Program-made: the position numbers and the translations under genes
Part shown: positions 51,454 to 63,631 of the stretch, one piece after another
Position numbering within the stretch: position 1 is the stretch's first letter
Layout: every line of letters starts with the position of its first letter
Source: Hippopus hippopus
Lineage: Eukaryota; Mollusca; Bivalvia; Cardiida; Cardiidae
Reading direction: 5' to 3'
Length of the DNA: 64,000 nt
NCBI GenBank assembly: GCA_946811185.2
Contig: OX328109.1
Span: forward strand, 34,394,129 to 34,458,128
The notes under the pieces: generated by a model
What the model saw: the letters and a program-made list of their open reading frames with translations, nothing else
Databases searched by the model: none
Told to the model about the DNA's origin: nothing

Positions 51454-52723
51454 TTAAAATGTCAGAATTCTGAAGTTTTGAACTAATAGGTTAGATTTAT
51501 TAAAGTTTATTTCTTCACAATTTATGTCTTCATGGTTAATGTGATTTTGAATTTGAGGGACTGAGGAAACTACATTTATTGGTGAAATATTTGAATTATC
51601 CCTATCAACATATTCTTTTAACATATTAATATGACATAATTGCTTTTGCTTTCGCCTGTCAGGAGTTGTTATCACATAATTTAAGTCACTGACCTTTTTC
51701 TCTACAGAATAAGGACCAAAGTATCTTGCTTGTAGAGGCCTACCAGGAATTGGTAGAAGAGTTAAAACTTTATCTCCAGGTTCAAAATTTCTTTCTTTAG
51801 TGTTTTTGTCATATCTTTCTTTCATTTTACATTGAATTTTCTTTAAATTTGATTTTGCAACCTCACAAGCTTTGAATAATCTGTTTCTAAAGTCAGATAC
51901 ATACTGAAGTAAATTTAAAGGAGAGTCTTCTTGTGAAAGAAATGTTTCTTTTAAAAGTTTTAAAGGTCCACGAACTGTGTGGCCAAAAACAAGCTCAAAG
52001 GGATTAAAACCAAGAGATTCCTGTACAGACTCCCTTACTGCAAAGAATAAAAGATGGATACCTTCATCCCAATCCTTTTGTGAGTCAAAGCAATATGACC
52101 TTATCATAATTTTTAAGGTCTGGTGTAACCGTTTAAGGGCACCTTGGCTTTCAGGATGATATGCAGATGATCTATATTGTTTAATATCCAACTCGTGCAT
52201 CACTTGTTGGGAAATTTGACCCTTGATCAGATTGAATAGATTTAGGAAGTCCTACAAAAGTGAAAAATTTCACTAAAGCTTTGACAATTGTTGTAGATTT
52301 TATATTTCTTAAAGGTATTGCTTCAGGAAAACGGGTGGAAGCACACATAATAGTCAAAAGTTACTCATTACCAGCCTTAGTTTTTGGCAATGGACCTACA
52401 CAATCAATTATAATCCTGCTAAAAGGTTCATCAAATGCAAGGATCGGTTGTAGTTTAGCTTTAGGTATGACCTGGTTGGGTTTGCCTACCATTTGACAAG
52501 TATGACAAGACCTACAATAATCTGATATATCTGCTTTTAGACCAGGCCAATATAAATGATTAAGAATTTTGTGATAGGTTTTATTGGTACCTAAATGACC
52601 TGACATAGGTGTTTCATGAGCTAAGCTTAATATTTCTGATCTATAAGATTTAGGAACGACGACTTGGTGACTGACAGCCCACTCATCATCAACAGAGACT
52701 TTAGGAGGGCGCCAATTTCTCAT
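51454..52723 (-). pseudogene. int: Integrase of gypsy element 2, broken
   Basis: The HHCC zinc-binding region is SLAHETPMSGHLGTNKTYHK followed by YCRSCHTCQ (52723-52480). Core residues are D in RIIIDCVGP, D in IQSDQGSNF and E in YHPESQGALKR. A stop after KTKAGNE and a frameshift near 52200 separate them. The last piece (52203-51454) also has FELVFGHTVRGPL and a GPY/F-like YFGPYSVEKKV motif. It lies upstream of reverse transcriptase, unlike most Ty3/gypsy elements. Confidence 0.9.
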
Positions 52724-52737
52724 TAATATTCCATTTT

Positions 52738-53400
52738 TTATATAAAAACAGACAGGTTCCTGTGAAAGGTCAGTTTCACTGACAGCTTTTTGAAATAAAG
52801 GTGCAAGTTCTGTATCATTGGTTGGCCTTCACTTAGTTTTGACCTTGACCTTGTATCATGGCCTTCATTAATTAAGGGTGAAGATATATAATCAAATTCT
52901 GATGAATTATGTTTAGAATTTGTCTGACTTTCAGACGGGTTTTGTGAAATAGACCTGTTAATTTCATTTTTAAATAAATGACCCAACAAAGAATCAGATA
53001 AGTCAATATCAGACTGATTTTCAGTCAAGATGGCTGTCTTTGCCGTAGCTCTAGTAGTTGCACATGACGGGTAAAGGTCAGGAATTTCTTCCTCAATCAG
53101 ATTGGGCGATTGATCCATGCAAGGTGTGTCAGTTACAAGTGGATTAACAATTACCTTATCTCCGGCTAAATCATTCCCTAATAACAAATTAACACCTTTA
53201 AAAGGTAAACTTTTTCTAATACCAACAGTCACTGGACCATTAATTAAGTCTGAAGACAAATAAATGTTATGAAGCGGAACATTAACAAATCCACATTCTA
53301 CACCCTGAATAAGGACACTTGTCCCAGAAAAGGTCTTCTCAGAAAAAGGCAGGACATCTGCTAAAATAGAGATTGAGAAGCTCCATTATCACGTAAAATT
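52738..53400 (-). pseudogene. pro: Retropepsin-like protease of gypsy element 2, broken
   Basis: LRDNGASQS (53379-53390 encode DNGA) stands at the active-site position, where such proteases usually have D-T/S-G. VNLLLGNDLAGD (about 53180) is the C-terminal retropepsin motif. A stop follows soon after DNGASQS. The sequence then runs on as a low-complexity acidic linker toward integrase. Confidence 0.7.
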
Positions 53401-53601
53401 TTAATAGGGGTAGACTGGGCAAAATCACTTTTTAGTGACACAAAACCATCTGACAAGAATGGTTTATAAATCTCCATAACGGTATCAGTCTCAGGTACTT
53501 TGGCCTGGACAAGGGTTTGGTCCTTAATACATGACTGAGGTGTGGACTTAAATGAAGTAAAGCCTGATTCTTAAAACTTTCTTGTTTTTCCCATTTTCTT
53601 T

Positions 53602-54825
53602 TCAAAACAGGACATTCAAAAATAATATGGCCTGATTCTTTGCAATAATTACAAGTGGGTCGAGATAAGGGATTTTGACTTTTGGCTTCATAAGGAGATT
53701 TGGGTTTGGGAATATTCTGTCATTATGTTGATTAAAATTTGGTTTAGGTCCAGTAGATGAATAAAAAGGTTTTCGAGGGTTTGATTTATTTATGAAAGAG
53801 ACCTTATGCGTCAAGGCAAAGTTGTCTGCTAGGCAAGCAGCTTCTTCTAAAGTTTCAACTCCTTTCTCATCTAAGAAAGTTTTTATATCTGAATTAATGC
53901 ACCTTTTAAATTCTTCAGCTAGCAATAATTGTCTAAGTTTTCCGTGATCTGAATCTATTTTCTTTGAATGGCACCACCTATGAAATAATTGTTCTTTAGT
54001 TCTAGCAAATTCAACATGGGTTTGACCATTTTCTTTTCTGCAATTCCTAAATTTTTGTCTATATGCTTCAGGTACCAATTCATAAGCCTTTAGAATCAAT
54101 TCCTTAACATTATCATAATTAGAAAACTGTTCATTACTTAGTTGAGATAAAATATCACGAGCCTTTCCAGCTACAAGGCTTTGCAAAAATAAGGTCCAGT
54201 GTTCTTTTGGCCATTTCAAATTTTCAGCAAATCTTTCAAAATGTGAAAACTATGTATCAACTTCCTGTTGTTGAAATGGCGAAACAAGTGTGAGGTGTTT
54301 TGTTATGTCAAAGTCATTAATCACATGCATAGATGGTTTTTCTTTATTTTCTATTTCTAATTCTTTCATTCTTATCTGAAATTGCCTATCCTTTTCTCTT
54401 TCTTCTAATTCAGCATGCCGGTACATGTTTTCTTTTTCTAACTCTAATTCTTTTTCTTTCATTCTTTCTTCTTGTTCTAATTTTAATTTTAATTCTTTTT
54501 CTTTCATCCTTTCTTCTTGCTCTAATTTTAATTTTTTCTCCTGTAATCTTTCTTCTTTTTCCATCTGTAGTTTTAATTTTTCTAACTCAATATTAGTTTT
54601 AACGTCTGTCTGAGACACAAGAATAAAAGACAGAGCAGACGAGTCAAGTATTTCTTCATCAACTAAAAACTGAACAATAGAATTCCTAATTTCATGCTTT
54701 AACATAGTACCTTTAATGGCAGTCAGTTTATAATGAGAAGCAAGATCTAATAAATCAGACTTTTTTGCCAAATTTAACATCTCCTGAGAAGGTTCAGCAA
54801 TAAATTTTTCAAGATCAAAAGACAT
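53602..54825 (-). pseudogene. gag: Gag of gypsy element 2, broken
   Basis: The likely start is MSFDLEKFIAEPSQEM at 54825. The first half carries a long charged coiled coil (repeats of KLEQEERMKEKELKL) and ends at a stop near 54250. The capsid-like part follows at 54219-53602 (HWTLFLQSLVAGKARDILSQ, then FRNCRKENGQTHVEFART). A CCHC zinc knuckle (CNYCKESGHIIFEC) is at 53610-53653 in another frame, so at least one frameshift lies before it. Confidence 0.85.
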
Positions 54826-54960
54826 GACTGCTTTTTGCTGGTTCAGTAGAATAAAAATCAAATTTTATTTTTTTATTATTCTTTTTATTATCTAATAAAC
54901 TTTAATATTGTAACAAGTTCAAAATAATTTCAAAGTATATCCAAAATGACTAAATGATCA

Positions 54961-54978
54961 ATCCCGGACGAGCCCCCA
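54961..54978 (-). other. Primer binding site, tRNA-Pro type
   Basis: TGGGGGCTCGTCCGGGAT, five bases inside the 5' LTR. This 18-mer is complementary to the 3' end of animal tRNA-Pro and equals the classic proline primer site of gammaretroviruses. Confidence 0.85.
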
Positions 54979-54983
54979 ATTTC

Positions 54984-55576
54984 TGTTACGAGACAAGCGT
55001 AACAAGAAAGAAAACCAGCAACAAGCCTTTAACAATTAACAATATTTAGGAATGAATAAAGACAAAAGAGTACAATAAGAGTTAAGTTTGAATGAAATTT
55101 TGACAATTTTTAATCTTAGAAATAGAATAAGTCCCTCAAAATTAAGAATTATGTTTAGACTACAAAAAGTATGGAATTTCTGGTTCCTAAAACCTAAATT
55201 AACAATAGTTTTAACTTGCAAATAGATATGAGCAACCTGTTTAAAAATTAAGTAATTCCAACTTACAGATCTATATCCCAAGTTAAATCCAACACTTTTC
55301 ACTAATTCTGTATCCTCAAAGCCACAAGTCTAAGTTCAAAATCCAAATCCACCAAGTAAGTCACTCCTATTTATATCAGTTTGGAAAATTCTTGATTAGT
55401 CTTTTCTAGAAAGATGACAACAAGGATTGGTAAACAACTTGTTTACTAACAACCTGTTTCTAAAAATAACCACAATGGAAAAACCAATGAATGTTCTTTA
55501 TGTTTCTAGAATACTCTGTATATAGAGTGAAAGTGATGATGAAAACAGGTTACATACATATCCTATCTACATAACA
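54984..55576 (-). repeat. 5' LTR of gypsy element 2
   Basis: On the minus strand it begins TGTTATGTAGATAGGATAT and ends CTTGTTACGCTTGTCTCGTA plus ACA. Homologous to 1146-1773. Confidence 0.94.
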
Positions 55577-55622
55577 GATGCATTTAGCCTCCTTTGGCCA
55601 GAGCATGGCTCATTTATACGCT
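55577..55622. repeat. P1 hairpin MITE, right end, beyond gypsy element 2
   Basis: GATGCATTTAGCCTCCTTTG to GAGCATGGCTCATTTATA. Joined to 50202, less one GATG, it restores a P1 end. Confidence 0.85.
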
Positions 55623-55629
55623 ACCTATG

Positions 55630-56915
55630 TTTCTCGTCTGAAATTAAAGTTGCAGCTCTCTAAAACCGTGTGTAGTCCTATTTATAAGCACATATGTACG
55701 TTATTTTTCATTTTGACATTCATTTTATACGTAAGTTCTTCTCATTTCCTTTTTAAATAGGTTCTTTTAGCAAACTCCGACATCAATAATCTCTCGATTA
55801 AAAAAATACATTTCTACAAAACTCGCCTATCTACGAGCTTAATCCATTCTGATTCAACACGACTCTGTTTTGTTATGAATTGCCGTGGAAGAGATGCCAT
55901 CATTCCAAATAAACCACTTAAACAGGGTAAAACAACTCACAGAATCCATTACGACTTTTTTTTTTACTCGAAATTTGTTTGGCACGGTCTTGTTTGATTA
56001 CTGAAACAGTTTCCGTTAAATAAATGTTGTCAATTCAGGCTTGTTAGGCAACCGTATGCATAAGTGTAAAACACGGCGGTGGCTCCGTCAGCAATCCCAC
56101 ATGGAAGTGATTTGATTGAATTTTGAATGAGACTGCCAATTATTTATTAAGACAGTGGCTGACTATTTTCAAATGAAGCTGTTCTTAAATGTAAATTAAG
56201 GATAGGGCACCCTATTGGGATTCTCGTGTAACATCGCCTTTCATCGTATGGATTCGGTTAAGACTTGGGTAATCCGTAATCGATGCGGGAAACCAGCATC
56301 TATCGGCCGATCGATTTCGGATTACCCGCGGAAAATGTCGGGTCTGACCCATTCAGTGCCATAGGCAAAACAAGAAGCTTTTTCCGATGACATGGATCAA
56401 GATCAGACTGCAAAGAAAATACTTTCTATGTCACCAGCCACGTATTACCAATTTAACGGAACAAAATCATGTTTATTATAGATATTTTAAGTACTAGTAT
56501 TCTTTAAAGACACGACAAATCTATTCAACCGCATAGAGTTGAAAATTGTTCACATAGTTCTGCATGCAGACGACATTAGCCGAAACTAAGTTTGGACAGT
56601 AATTAAAGCGTGTAATACACGGTAATAGAGGTCATTTATTTCATGTGAATTTGTTCAAGTAATACCTAGACCTGAATTGGACCCGTCTGGACGTTATATG
56701 TAAAAGAAAAATAAAATGTGAAATGTCCGATAGATAAATGTTGAATGGTAAATAAGCATGTATTCTCTAAATATTTGGACTAAAACTTAGTGGCATTTTG
56801 TTGATATTTGGTGATGTCGCCATTGACATAAACGTAAAAAGCGTTTTTCGAAAATGTTAATCATTTCTAAACAGCTACATTTTTATCCTGTTAAATTGTT
56901 TCTAGTCCGTCAATA
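55630..56915. other. No gene recognised
   Basis: AT-rich. A P3 half (GACATGGATCAAGATCAGAC) lies near 56390. No splice-supported frame. Confidence 0.5.
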
Positions 56916-56919
56916 TATA

Positions 56920-57075
56920 TGAGCCATGATGCATGATACCAAGCATGTCACCACAGTATTACAGATCCATAAAATCCATTTTGCATAACAACTGACTGAA
57001 TCATGAGATGCACTGGTCGATACTTTTTGCATATGCTTTAAGCCCCCTTTTCACAGAGCATGACTCATATATTTT
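56920..57075. repeat. P1 hairpin MITE, internally deleted
   Basis: ATATATGAGCCATGATGCAT to CAGAGCATGACTCATATAT, with the GC stem missing. Confidence 0.8.
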
Positions 57076-57079
57076 ACTG

Positions 57080-58165
57080 TCAATCATATTTTCATATTTA
57101 TTTTATTACGATGGTGTTATTTTAAATCCACATTAAACTTAAAAGTAAACTTGGAAATACATGTAAATCAGTGAGAATTCGGAGTTGATGCTATACATAT
57201 GGCCAATTCACTGTAGGGTCTTTGCTTCCCCTCCCCCGGGGTAATTTTCGGTTTTATGATTTTCTTGAGCCCCAAGGTCTACTGAGCACATTCCCAAAGT
57301 CTGCCACCTGGCGAGTGGGGCTTTTGAAAGTTATAGAGGTCAAAGGTCATCAAGTGCACCTTTAACCCTAACGTTATTAGTTGATCCTCAATTGACACTT
57401 CTTTGGAAATTTTATACCTTGTGAAAGTCCCAAATGATCTCAGGTAATGTAATAAGTTTATATTTAGATAATTCTATGCATTTCTAACAAAATAAAAGAA
57501 CATTTAATGCAAATCAAAGCACTGACAGCACTATTTTTTTATGATTCAAGCTTCCAAAAAATCATAATTTGAGAAACTACAGAGATATTTTTCAGATAAA
57601 GCACATTTTCTTGATCACAAATGCCTTGACTCGATCCTAGAAGCAACCCAAACAGCATTTTCAGATTTACTGTGGATCAATTTGTCATATTCATAGATAA
57701 AATGGAAGCACTTGTAACCAAAGTTCATTAATATACTTTTTAATTTTTTATCAGTTGCTGAGAATTCAACAACTATCTGGTTCATTTCTTTATTTTAGAT
57801 TTTAAAAAAATCTAAAATTTATTCGTATGCTTTTTTCATGGCCTTAATAATTATATTCGTTACAGTAAAGAGAAACTTTTAGTGCAAATCAATGTACTGA
57901 AGTTACTGATTCATTGTGTGCCATTTAACTCTTGCATCTAAACAACGGACAAAAAAGTTTAAAAGTAAATTATATTTTGATCTTGTTTACTAAGAAGATA
58001 TTGCATATGCTATCTACAGTACCTTCTCTTGTTATTTAATCAATTTAGTTCTCTAAGACAATGATATCAAAGTACTAAAATTTAACCATGCCATGACGAA
58101 GTAGTAAAGGTATGACCTACAGCCATATTCACCTTGTTAGTTAAATACAGCATACATATGCATGA
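57080..58165. other. No gene recognised
   Basis: AT-rich, apparently single-copy within the window. Confidence 0.5.
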
Positions 58166-58169
58166 ATTT

Positions 58170-58380
58170 AACCCTTTCAGTGCTATAGGCGAAAACAGAG
58201 GCCTTTGCAGACAACATAGATCAAGATCAGACTGCACAGAACATGCAGTCTGATCTTGGATCTCCTTCGTCCGCTTGTTTAGTCAAGCCTAATATTATAA
58301 AACTCAAGTTTAGTGGAGTCTATTTCCAGCCATTGAAAGAGGTGGACATTAAATCTCTGGCGCCAAAAGAGTTAACTACC
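58170..58380. repeat. P3 hairpin repeat copy
   Basis: CATAGATCAAGATCAGACTG, then CATGCAGTCTGATCTTGGAT, ending near GCGCCAAAAGAGTTAA. Confidence 0.82.
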
Positions 58381-58384
58381 CAAA

Positions 58385-59240
58385 ATCAGAGATATGTTAT
58401 TCCTAGTTAATCTTACGCGTCTTTTCACACACATCTATTAAGTAATCAGGTGATTTACTAGCAATTTGAGTTACCAAGATTAAATGAATTCCTCATTTGG
58501 ATTTGATATTTTATCTGAAAATAGAAGATACACCTGTTATCTCACATTGTTGGTCAGTATTTATTTACAGAGGATTATAGTGTTATAGTGAATGAGAGCT
58601 CATTCCTGCTTGTATTTGCTCAGTAAAACCTTCACCAACATCATTCTCATGCTTACCAGCCATATTTGCGGCTTTGTGCTTTTGTTATGAAAACTGTGGT
58701 TGTTGTTTTTCCGTTCAGAATTATGTCAGGTTAACTGCTTGGCATTAAGAAACAAGGAAATAATATGAAGCATCGTGTCATGACTATAAAAGAAGGCTAA
58801 GTATAAATGTTGGAAATGAGATGCATTGGGTTTGATATAATATGCTTAAGTCTTAAACTATGCAATGAAGAGCCCCCCCCTTCTTTTTTTTTTTTTTTTT
58901 TTTTTTCTTTTCCCTATTCTTTTATTCATTTTGTTTCCCTTTTATGGTAACTTTAAAATGAAGGTCATTTTGTGTGTTACCATGTGTTACCATGTACTGT
59001 TAATTTTCTTGTATTCAACATATTTTTTGACATAAGGTCATGCAAATTATCATCATTCAAATAGCAATCCTTTTGTTGCTCAGATTATCTTGTTCTTACA
59101 TATGTATAACTTCTTGCTTTCTCCTTGCATAGCTTCAAGGCTAATTCTCTTCTTTTACTCAATTACATTGTATTCTAGTGATTTATCATCTGTGTAAATT
59201 CAAAACTTGCTTTTTTTAGTTTTTTGTTTGATATTGTACA
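58385..59240. other. No gene recognised
   Basis: Includes a C9 and poly(T) tract at 58872-58915. Confidence 0.5.
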
Positions 59241-59246
59241 CATTTA

Positions 59247-59470
59247 ACTCTTTACCAAACCACAAATTTTAGACTTGTCCAAATTGAAAGCATTTGCAGA
59301 CAACAAAATAAACGTGACTCAAAAATTGAAATTTGACTTTAGAAGAGTAGAAAACATTGTGGGAAAAGGAGAAAATCCTGGTTACCAGCATTTTCTCCTT
59401 TTCCAACAATGTTTTCAGAAGGCTTCTTTCTCTGGGTCGTAAAAACCAGGGATTGTTTGGTAAAGGGTTA
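59247..59470 (+). repeat. P2 hairpin MITE, best-kept copy
   Basis: TTAACTCTTTACCAAACCAC, then TCCAAATTGAAAGCATTTGC, the apex CCTGGTTACCAGCATTTTCT, then GGGATTGTTTGGTAAAGGGT. Used here as the P2 reference. Confidence 0.92.
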
Positions 59471-59514
59471 ACAGAGACAGAAACTTTTTTGATATTTTAG
59501 CTAGCCAGTTATCA

Positions 59515-60990
59515 TTTACACGGCGGGGAATCACGTGACACAACAACAACAACAATGGCGGACATTTGAAGAAATTCCCCCGCTTAAGGTAAGAAAATCT
59601 TCAATAATTCTGTCAATACGTGACCGATTGGAATTTGGTTTGAAGCAGAGAAGGCGGAAAAACGCCAGGGATTTGCTGGATGTGGTAGATCTTTTAAACA
59701 ACACCTGATAAAAAAGTTATTGACGAGCAAACAAATTTTTACCCTAGATAACGTTCACGTCGAAAATAAATAAAACACACAAACAGGCCACTTTTCTTGT
59801 TTTAGTGCATTTATTGTGTTCCCGTATGCATAAAATGTGGAGAGCATGAATGAAAAGTCTTGTCACTATCAATATTCTTTATTAGAATACGATTTTCTAG
59901 GTAAACAACGTTATTCTCAAAAATGATATAGTTCACCTCAGGAAATTTTTTATGATAACGTTTCGTCATAAGTAGCATTTCATATTAAAATAGTTGTATC
60001 ATGAATACTGGTGTGATTTGAAAGGAGAGAGAGAGAGAGAGTAAATCAAATAAGCCGTATAACTTGCAGAATCATATAACATGCAGAATTGATTAAGATA
60101 ACCAGATATAAATTAATATGCATTTATTAACTATTATATAAAGAAATAAAGCCAACATGTTTCTGTTTCGATTAGTCTCTATGGAAAATCCCCTGACCTT
60201 AATCAAACAGTTAAGAAATTGATTAATGAGTATATATATTTAGTGAAATTTTGATTATGCACGGCTTTTTCCAAATATATATGCTTCCAGATAATGGCAC
60301 GTATATGTTTCCTCCGTTTGTGAACAAATATATCATGCATCTTATTTTCAAACAGACTTCCCGTGTATTTCCATGCACAGGGTCATTTTTTGTAAATCTG
60401 TAGTAGAGCAGTTTTAAGAGATGGGTCACGCATGGTGCGGTGGTATAGGTGCCGGACTTGTGTCGTAAAAGATGTCTGCGCTAAAAAATTCTTATTCCAC
60501 GTTCAACGCCAGGAATGTCATTGAATGTATCATTTCAGAGCCCAAGCCTTGTATTCTTGATAACAAGGATATATACAAATAGGCTAACTTTGTTGTAATT
60601 ATACTGAACAAATGTGTCTAAAACAAACAATTTAAATACCATGCAACAAAATACATATTAAAAAAGAGCATATTTCTTCATCTGTTAACTGAATAAAAGC
60701 TCTTTCACACATCGAACAGCGCGTCGGTCCTACTAAAATACGCCATGGAGAATTTATACGCCATGGATACGCCATGGGAGTTTTTATGGTGTCCCATAGC
60801 AGTGAAATAATATATTAACTAGTAAAATATATTGAGATATGCATTTTACATCACATATTAATGTTTCACCGATAGAAAAATCGTACTTTGCAAGATATTT
60901 GCCTTTGAAAATTTATTAAATCACAAAGGGAGGCAACTCTTATGACATAAGTATGATATATTAAACTTTGCTCGCCAGAGCAATAATAAT
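59515..60990 (-). repeat. Dispersed repeat X, inverted copy 2
   Basis: Matches 48668-49700 in inverse orientation at both ends. About 750 bases at 59980-60730 have no counterpart in copy 1, including a (GA)n run at 60026-60042. Confidence 0.82.
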
Positions 60991-61727
60991 AATATTAACA
61001 GGGGAAACAATCCATGTATTTACGAACACACAGGATATTCTTAATGTGTACTTTCTGATTATAACCTACACTTTCTGAAACAAAACCTGAAATCATCTGA
61101 CATTGAAAAAGAAAGCCTGTGAAAACATCGTGGGAAAACGCCTTTTAAAAAATTCGTGCAAACGTGAAAAATGCTGGTAACCAGTATTTTTTCCTTTTTC
61201 CGCATTGTTTTCCTATACATTTATTCTCAAAACAAAATTTTGATAGATATGCTTTCAATTTCTTGTGTAAAGAACAAAACGAAAGATTAGCTCTTTTTCT
61301 TTATCAATATTACAGACATCCATACTGTTGATAAAGAATTATTGCAGACAATACACAAATCTAGCATATCTATAGTCTAGTAAGATTTTGTATAGATATC
61401 TATATGATTTTGGAAATTTTACGAAAAGGAGGCAAAGTTCAAATACATTAATATCAACTTGACTGTTACACCTCACAGCTGCCGATGCTGATGCAGGGAT
61501 CTATTGCAGACAGTGTAGATCAGAAACGTGAAGTAAGACCATTCACAGTCCGATCAGGATTATTCCCCCCCACTTTAAAAAAAGTAATATTTGGATTTAT
61601 TCTTTCGAATTGAGGGTTCTATTTTACTTTTTTAGCATGTTAAGGGTTAACCGAAGATGAATTGTGGAATTTTTAGACTGGAGAAAAGTCATTAATCACT
61701 TGGTGCATATAATTTTTTTCAAAATCA

Positions 61728-62078
61728 TTTTAACTTTTTGCGAAACGATCAAATTTTAGACCGTTCCAGATCGAAGGCGAACCAATAAAATGTCCGTACT
61801 GAATTTCCTCTTTTGAAGTCCAGAAAACATTGTGGAAAAAGGAGAAATTGCCCGTAATGGATTTCTTTCCTTTCCGTCAGAACACACGTACACAAAACCC
61901 TTCAGTACCAAACAACGACATTTAGATTGGTCACAAAACGAAACGTTTGCAGACTACAAATAAAATGTGACTGATAATATGAAATTCATCTTGCATGGGG
62001 TAGAAAAAATTGTGGGGAAAGGAGAGAATGCTTGTTACCAGCATTTTCTCCTTTTCCAACAAGCTTCTCCACAGCATT
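61728..62078 (+). repeat. Two worn P2 hairpin MITE copies side by side
   Basis: AACTTTTTGCGAAACGATCA starts the first and CAGTACCAAACAACGACATT the second. The second keeps the apex ATGCTTGTTACCAGCATTTT. Confidence 0.7.
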
Positions 62079-62157
62079 CTCTGTCCAGGGGCTTTATTAA
62101 TATTTCCACGTCGAACTATCCCAACAAAGTATATATCCTTGATTCCTTCTGCTCGTA

Positions 62158-62595
62158 ATGCTGTGTCTAGTTCCATTAGGCGGTCGAATATTTTCCGATT
62201 CACAGTTTGATGCTGCTTTAAATGAGCTGCAAAATCAGTCGGAAGAGGGCTTTATCTCATCATATGCATCATCAGAAAATGACAACGCAAGTAATCATGA
62301 TAAATCCCGTGTTGATCTCACTGAAGACTTAAAGCCAGACTCATGTGGGCATTTTAGCTCAAATATGCAGTCAGACTCTGATAGTGTATTAGAACAAATG
62401 ATCCTAGATGAAAAAACAAACGAGTTCTTAACACAAGAGCAAGGTGCAATTTCAGTAATGGAATTGACCGACAATACAACTTATGATCCATACATGTCGA
62501 CTTTCGAAAACCAATTGTCCTATACACAGTCAGACATTGATTGTGCATCAGAACTACTTTTCTTGGTGAAAAAAACAAAACAAATGAGTCATTAA
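62158..62595 (+). CDS. Unrecognised acidic ORF with an internal repeat
   Basis: 145 codons, rich in Ser, Asp, Glu and Asn, with no family recognised. A segment like SDSDSVLEQMILDEKTNEFL and a following FENQLSYTQ recurs downstream as SDIDCASELLFLVKKTNESL and SENQVSNVLN, so the unit is about 52 residues. The second unit is crossed by a frameshift and a stop, and similar sequence runs to about 62755 (RKFIHTYHRKSGKENRDK). It may be the decayed last exon of a gene. The start is uncertain, and the opposite strand at 62065-62203 is also open (RKIFDRLMELDTALRAEGIK), so either strand could be the old coding strand. Confidence 0.3.
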   Translation: MLCLVPLGGRIFSDSQFDAALNELQNQSEEGFISSYASSENDNASNHDKSRVDLTEDLKPDSCGHFSSNMQSDSDSVLEQMILDEKTNEFLTQEQGAISVMELTDNTTYDPYMSTFENQLSYTQSDIDCASELLFLVKKTKQMSH

Positions 62596-62844
62596 AACTT
62601 GAATAAACTGCATCTTCGGAAAAAGAATTGATCGATAATGAAAACATAGATCAATTTCTCTCTAGTTCCGAAAACCAAGTGTCTAATGTATTGAACAGAC
62701 GGAAATTTATCCATACCTATCACCGCAAAAGTGGCAAAGAAAATCGGGACAAATAAAAAGAGTGCGCATTGCGAAAACCTTCACAAATAAAAACATTAAA
62801 ATAGTTGGGTATAAATGAGTAGCAATTAGTTAGTGCTTTCACAC

Positions 62845-62895
62845 CTTCTGATCTACACTGTCTGCAATAGATCCCTGCACCAGCTTCAGCAGCTG
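62845..62895. repeat. P3 half, inverted counterpart at 61498-61545
   Basis: TGATCTACACTGTCTGCAAT here and ATTGCAGACAGTGTAGATCA at 61503. These are the innermost bases of the large inverted repeat. Confidence 0.75.
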
Positions 62896-63124
62896 TTAAG
62901 TGTAAGAGTCAAGTTAATGCATTTGAACTTTGCCTCCCTTTCGTGAAATTTCCAAAATCATGTATACAAAATTTAACTAGACTATATGCTAGATTTGTGT
63001 ATTGTTTGCAATAATTCTTTATCAACATTATGGATATCTGTAATACTAATAAAGAAAAGAACTAATATTTCGTCTTGTTCTTTACACAAGAAATTAAAAG
63101 CATATCTTTCAAAATTTGTTTTGA

Positions 63125-63245
63125 GAATATAGGAAAACATTGCGGAAAAAGGAGAAAATACTGGTTACCAGTATTTTTCACTTTTGCACGAATTTTTTAA
63201 AAGGCGTTTTCCCACGATGCTTTCAGAGGCTTTCTTTCTCAATGT
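63125..63245. repeat. P2-like hairpin in the right arm, paired with 61090-61215
   Basis: GGAGAAAATACTGGTTACCA and TTTTCCCACGATGCTTTCAG; the left-arm counterpart reads the complement. Confidence 0.7.
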
Positions 63246-63631
63246 CAGATGATTTCAGGTTTTGTTTCAGAAAGTGTAGGTTATAATCAGATATATTGAG
63301 TACACAGTAAGAATATCTTGTGTGTTCGAAAACACATGGATTGTTTTCCCTGTTAATAAATACGGTATTACTTCCCTTGTTTCACTCGTCGATCAGGTTA
63401 ATTTGTAATTCCAAATTTCCTGCAATATACAAAATAAATCTTATTGAAATTTAAACATGTAGTAATAAATAACCAATAAAACAAGTATTTATAGTATTTT
63501 ACTCGTTGTATTTTAGCTGAAACGCTCTGGCGAGGAAATTCTCCCATGACGTGCCGAAACTACGTAATCTCCCGATCTTCGTGTGTAAAGAAAGACAAAT
63601 TTCACAGTAATTATGATATATTACGCATTGA

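Larger units (their letters stand above)
50203..55576 (-). mobile_element. Ty3/gypsy LTR retrotransposon with integrase before reverse transcriptase (element 2)
   Basis: Two LTRs of about 593 bases, roughly 2% different by eye, enclose PBS, gag, protease, integrase, reverse transcriptase and a polypurine tract in that order on the minus strand. GATG at 50199-50202 and 55577-55580 is a four-base target duplication. The integrase-first order in a gypsy-type pol is that of the Gmr1 group. Stops, frameshifts and an 871-base deletion make it non-autonomous. Confidence 0.93.

Noticed and set aside
54333..54613. Plus-strand frames rich in Phe, Leu and Ser
   Set aside because: Antisense shadow of the Glu/Lys-rich coiled coil of gag.
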